Shown one piece after another: positions 13,920-21,033 of a DNA stretch of 21,033 nt. The position numbers were made by a program, and so were the translations under genes. Where the stretch lies: contig CABUUJ010000038.1 in NCBI GenBank assembly GCA_902494715.1, positions 1 to 21,033 on the forward strand, in the 5' to 3' direction. The DNA comes from an uncultured Collinsella sp. (GTDB lineage Bacteria > Actinomycetota > Coriobacteriia > Coriobacteriales > Coriobacteriaceae). A model generated the notes under the pieces. That model ran no database searches, was not told the DNA's origin, and worked only from the letters and a program-made list of their open reading frames with translations. Position 1 is the first letter of the stretch, and every line of letters starts with the position of its first letter.

Positions 13920-14930
13920 GTGGCAAAACAGCGCGTTACGATTGCAGACGTCGCTCGAGAGGCGGGAACCTCGACGGCAAGCGTCTCGTATTACCTCAAC
14001 GACAAACGAGAAAAGCTTAGCGAGAAGACGCAGACAAAGATTGCGCGCGTCATCAAGGAACTCGGATACGTTCCCAACGCCCAAGCGCAAACGCTCACCG
14101 GCAAGCAGACCCACGTCATCGCCATCATCATTTTGGATAACACCAACAAGTGGGCGGGCCTCGTCCTCAACGGCATGGAACAGGTCATGCTCCCCGCGGG
14201 TTATCAAACGGTCGTTTGCACGAGCAACTTTAACCCCGAGACCGAGCTCATGTACGTCGACAAGATGCTCTCGCTGGGCGTCGATGGTTTTATCATCCAG
14301 CCCACGGCAAACTTCAAAGCCGTGCACGACCGCATTAGGCGCGCCGGCAAGCCCGTCGTCTTTTTTGACGCGGCCATCTACAGCCCAGGCACCAGCTGGA
14401 TCAAAACCAACCTCTACGACGGCGTGTACAACGCCACGCAGGCGCTTCTCGATGCCGGCTACGAGGACTTTTTCTCCATTGCCGCCAATATGACCGAAAT
14501 GCGCACCCGCATGGAACGTTTTCAGGGATATGCCGAGGCGTTAGCCGCGAATGGACAGCTCTACAAAGCCATCCCCATCGATCACAACAAGCCGTCAATC
14601 AACGAGCTCACCGAATACTTTAAATACAAGTTCAACCCCGCCAAGCGCACACTCATCTTCGTACAAAACCAATGGGCACTTCCCCGTGTCTACAAGGCCC
14701 TCCAACCCATGGCCCATCTACTTCCGCAGCAAATAGGTCTTTTGGGACTCAACTGCGAAGACTGGACCAACCTCACCACGCCGACCGTCTCCACGATCAT
14801 CGAGCCCGTCGACCAGGAAGGCAGGGAAGCGGCCGAGATGCTGCTCGCCTTGCTTGATGGCAGCAGCCAACCCGGCGAGCAGCGCATTCTCGAGTGCAAG
14901 CTCAACTGGCTCGACTCCACCTCGATCTAG
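13920..14930 (+). CDS. LacI-family transcriptional regulator of the PTS operon
   Basis: A 336-residue protein from a GTG start at 13920. GGAAGGAG lies five bases before the GTG, and the product then begins MAKQRVTIADVAREAG, which lines up with the other LacI protein of this window. The ATG at 13884 would add 12 residues and lacks such a site. HTH residues are about 6-26 (TIADVAREAGTSTASVSYYL) and the hinge follows ELGYVPNAQAQTLTG. The effector domain is of the sugar-binding type, with DNTNKW and LLGLNCEDWTNLTTPTVSTI. It is divergent from the EIIBC-headed operon with dyad repeats in between, so it most likely controls that operon and senses its sugar phosphate. Confidence 0.9.
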   Translation: MAKQRVTIADVAREAGTSTASVSYYLNDKREKLSEKTQTKIARVIKELGYVPNAQAQTLTGKQTHVIAIIILDNTNKWAGLVLNGMEQVMLPAGYQTVVCTSNFNPETELMYVDKMLSLGVDGFIIQPTANFKAVHDRIRRAGKPVVFFDAAIYSPGTSWIKTNLYDGVYNATQALLDAGYEDFFSIAANMTEMRTRMERFQGYAEALAANGQLYKAIPIDHNKPSINELTEYFKYKFNPAKRTLIFVQNQWALPRVYKALQPMAHLLPQQIGLLGLNCEDWTNLTTPTVSTIIEPVDQEGREAAEMLLALLDGSSQPGEQRILECKLNWLDSTSI

Positions 14931-15007
14931 ACCGCGAGACAAATTAATCAGTAGTGTTTGTCCCAAATCTTAAGTATTTGTTCGATAGAACGGCCCCTGC
15001 CGGCTCC

Positions 15008-15016
15008 TGCTAGACT
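15008..15016 (+). promoter_or_regulatory. Extended -10 promoter of the nuclease gene
   Basis: TGC-TAGACT at 15008-15016 fits an extended -10 element without a good -35. It lies 34 bases before the start codon. Confidence 0.35.
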
Positions 15017-15049
15017 GGTAGATTCCCAACCGTCCATCCAGGAGCCCCT

Positions 15050-16033
15050 ATGTCGCGCAAGTCCGCTTACAAGCAAGTACTTTCCATCGGCACCGCCGTG
15101 GTGCTGGGGTTTGCGCTGTTTACGGGATCGCTCGACGGAGCTCCCAAGCTGCTGTCGCCGCAAAGCGATGAACAGGCGACGGCTCTGGCCGAAAAACAAA
15201 ACGAGAGCCCCAGCCGCACCGACGACGAGGCGGACCTGGTCGCCCGGCTCGAATCGGGAACAGCGAGTTCCTCGGACTCTCAAAATAGCCAAGACTCTGG
15301 CGATGGCTCCGATTCCGCCGCAACCGGTACCGGTGATGACGCTTCCGCTGACAGCGCCGCCACCCCCATCGACGAGGTCGAAAACCCCGATCTCGACCGC
15401 GCCCGCGGCGTATACCTCAGCAGCATTCCCGACTACGCGGGCAACCCCTATGTTGCCCTGCGCGCCGACAGCACGCACCCGCTCGGCACGCCGTCATTCA
15501 CGCTCGATGAATACGAGCGCGCTACAGAAGAGGGTTGCTTTAAGAAGTTCTCCAAGCTCGACAGCCTGGGCCGCACCCGCAAAGCGCTCGCCTGCGTGGG
15601 CCCCGAATCACTCGGTCAAGGCGAGCGCGGCGATATCTCGCGTATCCATCCCGCTGGATGGCGCCAGCAGCGCTACGACTTTATTCCGGGCCAGAGCCTC
15701 TACAACCGCTGCCATCTCATCGCCTGGTCGCTCTGCGGCGAAAACGCCAACCGCAAGAATCTCCTCACCGGCACGCGTTATCTCAACGAGACAGGCATGC
15801 TGCCGTTTGAGGAGCAGATTCTCGGCTACATCCGCGAGACGGGCAACCACGTGCTCTATCGCGTCACACCCATGTATAACGAAGAGGAACTTGTCTGCCG
15901 CGGCGTGCGCCTTGAGGCGCAATCGGTCGAGGACCACGGCAAGACCCTCTGCTTCCACGTGTACTGCTACAACCTGCAGCCGCACGTGCAGATCGACTAC
16001 GCCACCGGCCGCAACCAGGCATCCGGAGACTAG
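15050..16033 (+). CDS. Secreted or anchored DNA/RNA non-specific endonuclease
   Basis: A 327-residue protein. Residues 7-30 form a basic-then-hydrophobic signal or anchor segment (SIGTAVVLGFALFTGSL). Residues about 35-112 are a low-complexity linker rich in Ser, Asp and Ala. The C-terminal nuclease domain carries YNRCHLIAWSL with the catalytic His222, followed by NRKNLLTGTRYLNETGMLPF. This is the NRCH version of the DRGH motif of EndA/NUC1-type beta-beta-alpha-metal nucleases, common in Gram-positive bacteria. It should degrade extracellular DNA or RNA, for nutrient use, biofilm or DNA uptake. AGGAG precedes the ATG. It is monocistronic, with a strong terminator shared with the convergent EF-G-like gene. 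Confidence 0.9.
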   Translation: MSRKSAYKQVLSIGTAVVLGFALFTGSLDGAPKLLSPQSDEQATALAEKQNESPSRTDDEADLVARLESGTASSSDSQNSQDSGDGSDSAATGTGDDASADSAATPIDEVENPDLDRARGVYLSSIPDYAGNPYVALRADSTHPLGTPSFTLDEYERATEEGCFKKFSKLDSLGRTRKALACVGPESLGQGERGDISRIHPAGWRQQRYDFIPGQSLYNRCHLIAWSLCGENANRKNLLTGTRYLNETGMLPFEEQILGYIRETGNHVLYRVTPMYNEEELVCRGVRLEAQSVEDHGKTLCFHVYCYNLQPHVQIDYATGRNQASGD

Positions 16034-16093
16034 TGCCGACCGCACCGCCCGTAACCCAAAAATGATTCGTTTTCCTCCGTCCCCATGGGATCA

Positions 16094-16128
16094 AAAAGGC
16101 CGCCCTGGATTACCCAGGGCGGCCTTTT
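16094..16128. terminator. Bidirectional terminator between nuclease and EF-G-like gene
   Basis: AAAAGGCCGCCCTGG (16094-16108) pairs perfectly with CCAGGGCGGCCTTTT (16114-16128) around a 5-base loop. A and T tracts are on both sides. It lies between the convergent stops at 16033 and 16162. Confidence 0.92.
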
Positions 16129-16161
16129 CGTCAGCGTCCACATTGCAGGCAAAGCCACACG

Positions 16162-18237
16162 CTACTTGGCGCGACCCTCCTCATAGCGCTCGACCAGCTT
16201 GGCCTGAACGTCATACGGCACCTGCTCGTAGCCGGCGGGCTTCATGGTAAAGTCGCCCGTGCCGCGCGTGATAGAGCGCAGGCGCGTCGAATAATCCGTC
16301 AGCTCGGCCAGCGGCGCCTGGGCGATGACCACGGTGTCGCCGCGCTCATCGGTCTCCATGCCCGTCACGCGACCGCGCGATGCCGAGATGTCACCCATCA
16401 CGGCGCCGGCGTAGCTCTCGGGGATAGTCACCGTGATTTCCTCGATGGGCTCCAGCACCACTGGGTCGGCATCGGCGCATGCCTTGCGCAGGCCGATGCG
16501 AGCCGCTGCGCGGAACGCCATCTCATTGGAGTCGACGCTGTGATACGAGCCGTCGTACACAGCCACGCGAATGCCCGTGAGCGGGTAGCCGGCAATGATG
16601 CCGTCCTTCATGGTCTCCTGGACACCCTTGTCCACGGCGGGGATCAGCGAGCGCGGAATACGGCCACCTACGACCTCGTCCACAAACTCATAGCCATCGC
16701 TCGTGCCGTCGGGCCCAATGAGCGGCTCAACGCGCAGCCAGCAGTCGCCATACTGACCGGCTCCACCGGTCTGCTTCTTGTGGCGGCCCTGAGCGCTCGC
16801 CGTGCGGCGGATGGTCTCGCGATACGGGATGCGGATCGGCACGCTCTTGGCAGCGACCTTGGTGCGGTCCTCCAGACGGTTGAGCAGCACCGAAACCTGC
16901 GCCTCACCAACGGCGGAGATAATGGTCTGGCCGGTCTCCTCGTCGCGGTCGATGCTCATGGTCGGATCGGCCTTGCAGGCCTTCTCGATAAACGTGTAGA
17001 GCTTCTCTTCGTCGCCGCGATTCTCGGCCTCGATGGCAATGCGGTACTGCGAGTTGGGGAACTTAAACGCCGCAGCCTCGACCTTGCCGGTAATCGAGAG
17101 CGTATCGCCCGTCTCGGCCGCCAGCTTGGGTGCCACGATAATGTCGCCGGCATAGGCGTGACCGACCTCGGTCATGTCGCGGCCGCACATCACATACAGG
17201 TGAGCCAGACGGTCGCCCTTGCGCGTGCGGGCGTTGACCAGCTCAAGGCCCGGCTCAAGCGTGCCCGTCAGCACCTTGATAAAGCTGATGCGACCCTGCT
17301 GCGGATCGGCCAGGGTCTTAAACACAAACGCCACCGGACGGTCATCGTCGCTCGAAATCTTAAGCGAATCACCGTCGATGAGCGGCATCTCGCCGTAGTC
17401 CGTCGGCGCCGGAAAGTACGTGGCGATGTCGTCCATCAGCGAGTTGACGCCCTGCTCCTTAATGCAATCACCCGCAAAGACCGGCACAAAGATGCGCTCG
17501 GCGATCGCCTTCGACAGCAGGCCCTCAAGCTCCTCCTGCGTCAGCGTCTCCTCGCCTTCCAGATACTTCATCATCAGTTCGTCGTCAGCCTCGGCCACCA
17601 GCTCGCACAGATGGTCATGGGCCTCCTCGGCCTGGGCACGATACTCCTCGGGAATCTCCGACTCAACGGCTTCGGCGCCGTTGCAATGGCGCGCCTTCAT
17701 GCGCACCAGGTCGATGATGCCATCAAAGTCCTCGCCCTCGCCCCAGGGAAGGGTCACGGCGCCCAGTCGCGTGCCAAAGCGCTCCTGCAGCAGGTCCATC
17801 GTGGTCGCAAAGCTGGCCTCGGAGCGCGACAGGCGGTTTACGAACACCGCACGCGCCAAGCGCAGGTCCTCGGCGGCATACCAGAGCTTAACCGTCGTAG
17901 GCTGCGGGCCGGCCTCGGCGTCGACCACAAACAGAGCCGTCTCGCAGACGCTCATCGCGGCAAAGGCGTCGCCGATAAAATCGGGGTAGCACGGGGCATC
18001 GAGCACATTGATGCGCGCGCCCTTCCAGTCGATAGGCGCAATGGTCGTCGAGATGGAAAATGCACGCTTGACCTCTTCGGGGTCATAGTCGAGCGTGGGC
18101 TTGGTGCCGTCGTGGCCGCCCAGGCGGGCGGTCTTGCCGGAAAGGTGGAGCATGGCCTCGGCGAGTGAAGTCTTGCCCACCCCGCCTTGGCCTACGAGCA
18201 CCACGTTCCTTACGTTACCGGTCTTGGGAGCACCCAT
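16162..18237 (-). CDS. Elongation factor G-like protein (FusA2/EF-G2 type)
   Basis: A 691-residue translational-GTPase homologue with the EF-G domain order. The P-loop is GQGGVGKTS (residues 16-24), and the domain IV entry is GRHKKQTGGAGQYGD. The other G motifs are degenerate: DTPGH is DAPCY (80-84), so the catalytic switch-II His is Tyr84, and NKxD is NRLS (134-137). EF-G paralogues of actinobacteria, such as mycobacterial FusA2, also lack parts of this set and do not replace EF-G in translocation. A regulatory or ribosome-associated role is likely. The start at 18237 has AAGGAGG five bases upstream; 37 codons of open frame before it have no similarity. It is monocistronic with a leader of about 170 nucleotides. 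Confidence 0.88.
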   Translation of the reverse strand: MGAPKTGNVRNVVLVGQGGVGKTSLAEAMLHLSGKTARLGGHDGTKPTLDYDPEEVKRAFSISTTIAPIDWKGARINVLDAPCYPDFIGDAFAAMSVCETALFVVDAEAGPQPTTVKLWYAAEDLRLARAVFVNRLSRSEASFATTMDLLQERFGTRLGAVTLPWGEGEDFDGIIDLVRMKARHCNGAEAVESEIPEEYRAQAEEAHDHLCELVAEADDELMMKYLEGEETLTQEELEGLLSKAIAERIFVPVFAGDCIKEQGVNSLMDDIATYFPAPTDYGEMPLIDGDSLKISSDDDRPVAFVFKTLADPQQGRISFIKVLTGTLEPGLELVNARTRKGDRLAHLYVMCGRDMTEVGHAYAGDIIVAPKLAAETGDTLSITGKVEAAAFKFPNSQYRIAIEAENRGDEEKLYTFIEKACKADPTMSIDRDEETGQTIISAVGEAQVSVLLNRLEDRTKVAAKSVPIRIPYRETIRRTASAQGRHKKQTGGAGQYGDCWLRVEPLIGPDGTSDGYEFVDEVVGGRIPRSLIPAVDKGVQETMKDGIIAGYPLTGIRVAVYDGSYHSVDSNEMAFRAAARIGLRKACADADPVVLEPIEEITVTIPESYAGAVMGDISASRGRVTGMETDERGDTVVIAQAPLAELTDYSTRLRSITRGTGDFTMKPAGYEQVPYDVQAKLVERYEEGRAK

Positions 18238-18411
18238 GATGACCTCCTTGCAGGGCCGCGCGCATTGCGCGACGCCAACGGGGAGAGTTCGCGGTCGGTG
18301 CCATCCCGGGAGCAGCATGGTCGGCAGCCGAGCCGACTCACCCTCCAAATGTCCTATGCCACCACCCTACCCTCACGGGCGGCTGTCCATGCATACCTTT
18401 CGGCGCACGTA

Positions 18412-18440
18412 TGAATACAGGCGGCGAGAGGAAGAGACAA
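18412..18440 (-). promoter_or_regulatory. Promoter of the EF-G-like gene
   Basis: On the minus strand TTGTCT (18440-18435) and TATTCA (18417-18412) are separated by 17 bp. The gap from 18238 to 18411 is then the leader. It contains a small GTCGGC/GCCGAC hairpin (18320-18337) and GC-rich self-complementary sequence near 18258-18272, but no riboswitch that I recognise. Confidence 0.5.
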
Positions 18441-18473
18441 GCTTGTGAGGCGATTATTGAACCCCGTCGATGC

Positions 18474-18514
18474 AAACAAAAAGCCGCCACAGACCGTAAG
18501 ACCTGCGGCGGCTT
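18474..18514 (-). terminator. Terminator of the amino-acid ABC operon
   Basis: AAGCCGCCACA (18481-18491) pairs with TGCGGCGGCTT (18504-18514) with one mismatch. On the minus strand the stem is followed by TTTTTGTTTG. It lies 33 bases past the ATPase stop. Confidence 0.88.
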
Positions 18515-18547
18515 CGCCTCAATTAATAGCTGAGTAAATACCTGGGC

Positions 18548-19312
18548 CTATCCCTCGATACGGCTCAAGAACTCACGGGTACGTTGCTCACGCGGATGGT
18601 CGATGACCTGCTCGGCAGGCCCCTCCTCGACAATACGACCGCCATCCATAAAGACCACGCGGTCGGCAACATCGCGCGCAAACTGCATTGCGTGGGTCAC
18701 GATCACCATCGTCATATTCTGCGCGGCAAGGTCTTTAATGACACGCAGCACCTCGGCCGTCAGCTCGGGATCGAGCGCCGAGGTCGGCTCGTCAAAGAAT
18801 AAGATTTCCGGATCGAGCGCTAGGGCGCGGGCAATACTCACGCGCTGCTGCTGACCGCCCGAAAGCTCACACGGCACCTTGTTCTCGTTGTCCGTCAGCC
18901 CCATTTGCGCAATCAGCTCGTGAGCGCGGGCTTCCGCCTGCTCGCGCGGACGCTTAAGCACGCGAATCGGCGCATCGATGATGTTTTTCATCACGGTATA
19001 GTGCGGGAACAGGTTGTAATTTTGGAACACCAGGCCGAATCGCGAGCGCGCCTGCTTGGGCACATCGCCCTTCGCATAGACTGCGCCCGAACCCGCATCC
19101 GTCGCAACGGCAAGGTCACCAAACGAGAGCGAGCCTCCGTCGAGCGTCTCGAGCAGCGTGGCACACCGCAGCAGCGTGGACTTGCCGCCACCCGAAGGCC
19201 CGATAATCGCCACGACCTCGCCACGCTTCACCTCAAGCGAGATATCCTTGAGCACCTCATTGCCGCCAAACGCCTTACGCGCGCTTTCGATTTTCATCAC
19301 TGAGTTAGTCAT
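18548..19312 (-). CDS. Polar amino-acid ABC transporter, ATP-binding protein
   Basis: A 254-residue ABC ATPase. Walker A is GPSGGGKST, the Q-loop is in VFQNYNLFPH, the signature is LSGGQQQR, Walker B is EILFFDEPTSALD, and the switch His is in VTHAM. The NYNLFPHYTVMKNI block and the overall length are typical of the GlnQ/ArtP-type polar amino-acid importers. The ATG at 19312 lies within the end of the permease gene (8-base overlap), so translation is coupled; a second in-frame ATG at 19297 has no ribosome site. It powers uptake of the amino acid bound by the lipoprotein of the same operon. Confidence 0.93.
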   Translation of the reverse strand: MTNSVMKIESARKAFGGNEVLKDISLEVKRGEVVAIIGPSGGGKSTLLRCATLLETLDGGSLSFGDLAVATDAGSGAVYAKGDVPKQARSRFGLVFQNYNLFPHYTVMKNIIDAPIRVLKRPREQAEARAHELIAQMGLTDNENKVPCELSGGQQQRVSIARALALDPEILFFDEPTSALDPELTAEVLRVIKDLAAQNMTMVIVTHAMQFARDVADRVVFMDGGRIVEEGPAEQVIDHPREQRTREFLSRIEG

Positions 19313-19958
19313 GGTAATAGTCCAGCTTCTTTTCGGCGGCTCCCAGCAGCATCTCGACCACAAAGTTAAAGACCCAGTAGATCAACGCCGCAATCGCAAA
19401 CGGCACCATGCTCACTTGCGAGGCGACCAGCGCCTTGGCCGTCGAGAACATCTCGCCCACACCAATGGCAAACGCCAGCGACGTGTCCTTGACCAGCGTG
19501 ATGATCTCGTTGCCCATCGCAGGCAGAATACGCTTGGCGACCTGCGGCATTACGATATACAGAAACGTCTGCATGCGCGAATAGCCCAGCACCTCGGCTG
19601 CCTCGTATTGACCGCGCGGAATGGACTGCAGGCCCGAGCGATAGATCTCGGCAAAGTAACCGGCGTAGTTGATGATGAACGCCACGACGCACGCCGTCCA
19701 CTTGGAATCGGGCGTGAGCGAAATGCCAAACACGTAGTACGGGGCAAAGTAGATGGCAAACATCTGCAGCATGAGCGGCGTACCGCGCATGACCGAAATG
19801 TAGATGCGCGCAATCCAGCGAAGCGGCGCGATTTTGCTCATGCGCATAAACGCAACGGGGATTCCCAGCGGAATCGACCCCAGCAGTGTCAGCACAAACA
19901 ACTGCAAGCTGACCAAGAATCCCTGGCCAAGCATCTGCATCATGACCTGAATAGACAT
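19305..19958 (-). CDS. Polar amino-acid ABC transporter, permease
   Basis: A 217-residue membrane protein of the HisM/GlnP family. It starts MSIQVMMQMLGQGFLVSLQLFVLTL. The coupling EAA loop is EAAEVLGYSRMQTFLYIVMPQ, and RGTPLMLQMF and EIYRSGLQSIPRGQYEA are family marks. About five membrane helices are expected. A single permease gene implies a homodimeric pore. The ATG at 19958 shares one base with the lipoprotein stop (TAATG); the ATG five codons earlier lies inside that gene. Confidence 0.93.
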   Translation of the reverse strand: MSIQVMMQMLGQGFLVSLQLFVLTLLGSIPLGIPVAFMRMSKIAPLRWIARIYISVMRGTPLMLQMFAIYFAPYYVFGISLTPDSKWTACVVAFIINYAGYFAEIYRSGLQSIPRGQYEAAEVLGYSRMQTFLYIVMPQVAKRILPAMGNEIITLVKDTSLAFAIGVGEMFSTAKALVASQVSMVPFAIAALIYWVFNFVVEMLLGAAEKKLDYYHD

Positions 19959-20818
19959 TACTTGAGCACCCAATTATCGAAAGACAAACCATAGCTTGAA
20001 TATTTATCACAGAGGTCCTTGACCGTGCCATCCTCGTAGAGTGCCTTGAGCGACTCGGTCACAGCATCGGCCGACTTGGTGTCGCCCTTCTTAAAGCCAA
20101 CGGCGTAGTGCTCGCTGGACAGCGGCTTGTCGAGCTGCGTATAGGCATCGGGCTTGGCGGCAAGCTGATACTGAGCAATCGAAAGGTCGCAGGCCACGGC
20201 ATCGACTGCGCCGCTCTCGAGCTGCATAAAGGCCGTGTTGTACTCGCCGATGGTGTCGAGCGTGGCAAACGTCGCCGCCAGATCCTTCTGGTCGCCCTCG
20301 AGCACGTCCTGCGCAGCGGAATCGGTCTGGGTAATCACAGTCTTGCCGGCAAGATCGTCCCAGCTCTTGATGCCCGCGTCCTTCTTGACCACGAGCACCT
20401 GCTCGTTGAGCATGTACGGCTCGGAGAATGTGTAGTCGTCCTCACGGCCCTCCATGGTAAAGCCGTTCCAGATGCAGTTGATGGCACCCGAGTTGAGCAG
20501 CGTATCCTTGGCATCCCAGTCGATGGCCTCGTATTTGACCTCCCAGCCCTGCTTATCGGCAACAGCCTTGGCAAGATCGAGATCAAAGCCGGTGTACTCG
20601 CCGTCGTCGCCCACAAAGCCGTACGGAGGATAGGACTTATCAAAGCCCACCACGAGCCTCTTGGACTCCGCAGCGCCCTTCACATCCTTGGCCGCGGCAG
20701 AGCCAGCAGCGGAGCCCTTGCCGGCACCACCACCGCAGCCTACCAGGCCAAGGCCCAGAACCGTAGCGAGCGAACCGGCTAGACCAACAAACTGACGACG
20801 AGACATATCGGTATTCAT
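19958..20818 (-). CDS. Amino-acid-binding lipoprotein of the ABC importer
   Basis: A 286-residue family 3 solute-binding protein. The N-terminus MNTDMSRRQFVGLAG has a twin-arginine motif, and LGLVGC is a lipobox, so export by Tat followed by lipidation is likely, as seen in many actinobacterial lipoproteins. A Gly/Ala/Ser linker follows. The mature domain begins LVVGFDKSYPPYGF and contains GREDDYTFSEPY, whose Arg binds the ligand carboxylate, and VDAVACDLSIAQY, whose Asp binds the amino group. The ligand is therefore an amino acid, but which one is not clear. AGGGGG before the ATG at 20818 supports the start over an ATG seven codons earlier. It is the first gene of the operon. Confidence 0.92.
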   Translation of the reverse strand: MNTDMSRRQFVGLAGSLATVLGLGLVGCGGGAGKGSAAGSAAAKDVKGAAESKRLVVGFDKSYPPYGFVGDDGEYTGFDLDLAKAVADKQGWEVKYEAIDWDAKDTLLNSGAINCIWNGFTMEGREDDYTFSEPYMLNEQVLVVKKDAGIKSWDDLAGKTVITQTDSAAQDVLEGDQKDLAATFATLDTIGEYNTAFMQLESGAVDAVACDLSIAQYQLAAKPDAYTQLDKPLSSEHYAVGFKKGDTKSADAVTESLKALYEDGTVKDLCDKYSSYGLSFDNWVLK

Positions 20819-20836
20819 GGTATTCCCCCTTGATGG

Positions 20837-20903
20837 CACTTTAGTTAGGTAAAGTGAGTCATGTAACGTTCAGAATCATACACTTTAGTGAGATGGAGTA
20901 CAA
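20837..20903 (-). promoter_or_regulatory. Promoter and operator of the amino-acid ABC operon
   Basis: On the minus strand TTGTAC (20903-20898) and TATGAT (20880-20875) are 17 bp apart, a strong promoter. CACTTTAGTG (20881-20890) lies inside the spacer. The dyad CACTTTA-GTTAGG-TAAAGTG (20837-20856) lies just downstream of the start point. Such sites fit a repressor responding to the transported amino acid. Confidence 0.65.
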
Positions 20904-20928
20904 GGGAGGGCTTGCCCGCCGCGTGAGG

Positions 20929-21033
20929 GGTGTGGGGGTTAAGTTTCCTGCTCTACAGTCCTGCTCACGACGGAGGCCACATTAAGTGGCCTCCTGTTCG
21001 TGCGGAACTCGCGATAAACTTAACCCCCACACC
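20929..21033. repeat. 105-bp element with perfect 18-bp terminal inverted repeats
   Basis: GGTGTGGGGGTTAAGTTT (20929-20946) is perfectly inverted at 21016-21033, the last bases of the window, so the arms may be longer. Inside are CACGA/TCGTG (20966-20970, 20998-21002) and a perfect GGAGGCCAC-ATTAA-GTGGCCTCC hairpin (20972-20994). There is no open frame of note. It may be a MITE-like element or a terminator cluster for a gene beyond the edge. Confidence 0.65.

Noticed and set aside
16540..18168. A 542-codon open frame on the plus strand
   Set aside because: Antisense to the EF-G-like gene, with repetitive Leu, Ala, Gly and His composition. The EF-G homology on the minus strand settles the question.
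18238..18411. Riboswitch in the EF-G-like leader
   Set aside because: The leader is long and can fold locally, but no conserved aptamer core known to me is visible and no terminator precedes the start codon.

Overview
The window looks like chromosomal DNA of a high-GC, Gram-positive actinobacterium of the class Coriobacteriia, most likely Collinsella or a close relative. This is inferred from GC-rich codon use, strong Shine-Dalgarno sites, the amidohydrolase/MFS pairing, a Tat-type lipoprotein signal and an EF-G paralogue of actinobacterial type. No rRNA, tRNA, CRISPR array, integrase or full insertion sequence was seen. The picture is normal chromosome with one repeat-rich, decayed intergenic island.

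Layout. (1) 1-2809, minus strand: a DHA2-type MFS transporter followed by an amidohydrolase cut by the left edge. (2) 3048-3554, minus: a small four-helix membrane protein; its promoter and the MFS promoter carry the same 18-bp palindrome at almost the same distance from the -10 box. (3) 3781-4893, plus: a LacI-type regulator, convergent with a HAD phosphatase (5007-5657, minus) across a perfect bidirectional terminator. (4) 5824-6702, plus: LarE, the sulfur transferase of nickel-pincer cofactor synthesis. (5) 6703-7507: about 800 bp without an intact gene, holding stem-loops, two copies of a structured repeat, the C-terminal remnant of a winged-helix protein and a dense array of ten TCTCTAA heptamers in both orientations.

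(6) 7508-13504, minus: a six-gene sugar operon in the order PTS EIIBC, GatZ/KbaZ-like protein, transaldolase, transketolase N half, transketolase C half, PTS EIIA. A divergent LacI-type regulator (13920-14930) probably controls it. The PTS would import and phosphorylate a sugar that is then fed into the pentose-phosphate carbon shuffle; the substrate cannot be read from sequence. The first three junctions of the operon carry stem-loops, while the last genes are tightly spaced, which suggests graded expression.

(7) 15050-16033, plus: a secreted or surface-anchored DNA/RNA non-specific endonuclease. (8) 16162-18237, minus: an EF-G-like GTPase with degenerate G motifs, convergent with the nuclease across a terminator. 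(9) 18548-20818, minus: a polar amino-acid ABC importer (lipoprotein, permease, ATPase) with overlapping genes and a clear promoter flanked by CACTTTA operator-like repeats. (10) 20929-21033: a 105-bp element bounded by perfect 18-bp inverted repeats, ending at the window edge.

Several very long open frames on the plus strand (65-2848, 10547-13681, 16540-18168) are antisense shadows of these genes.
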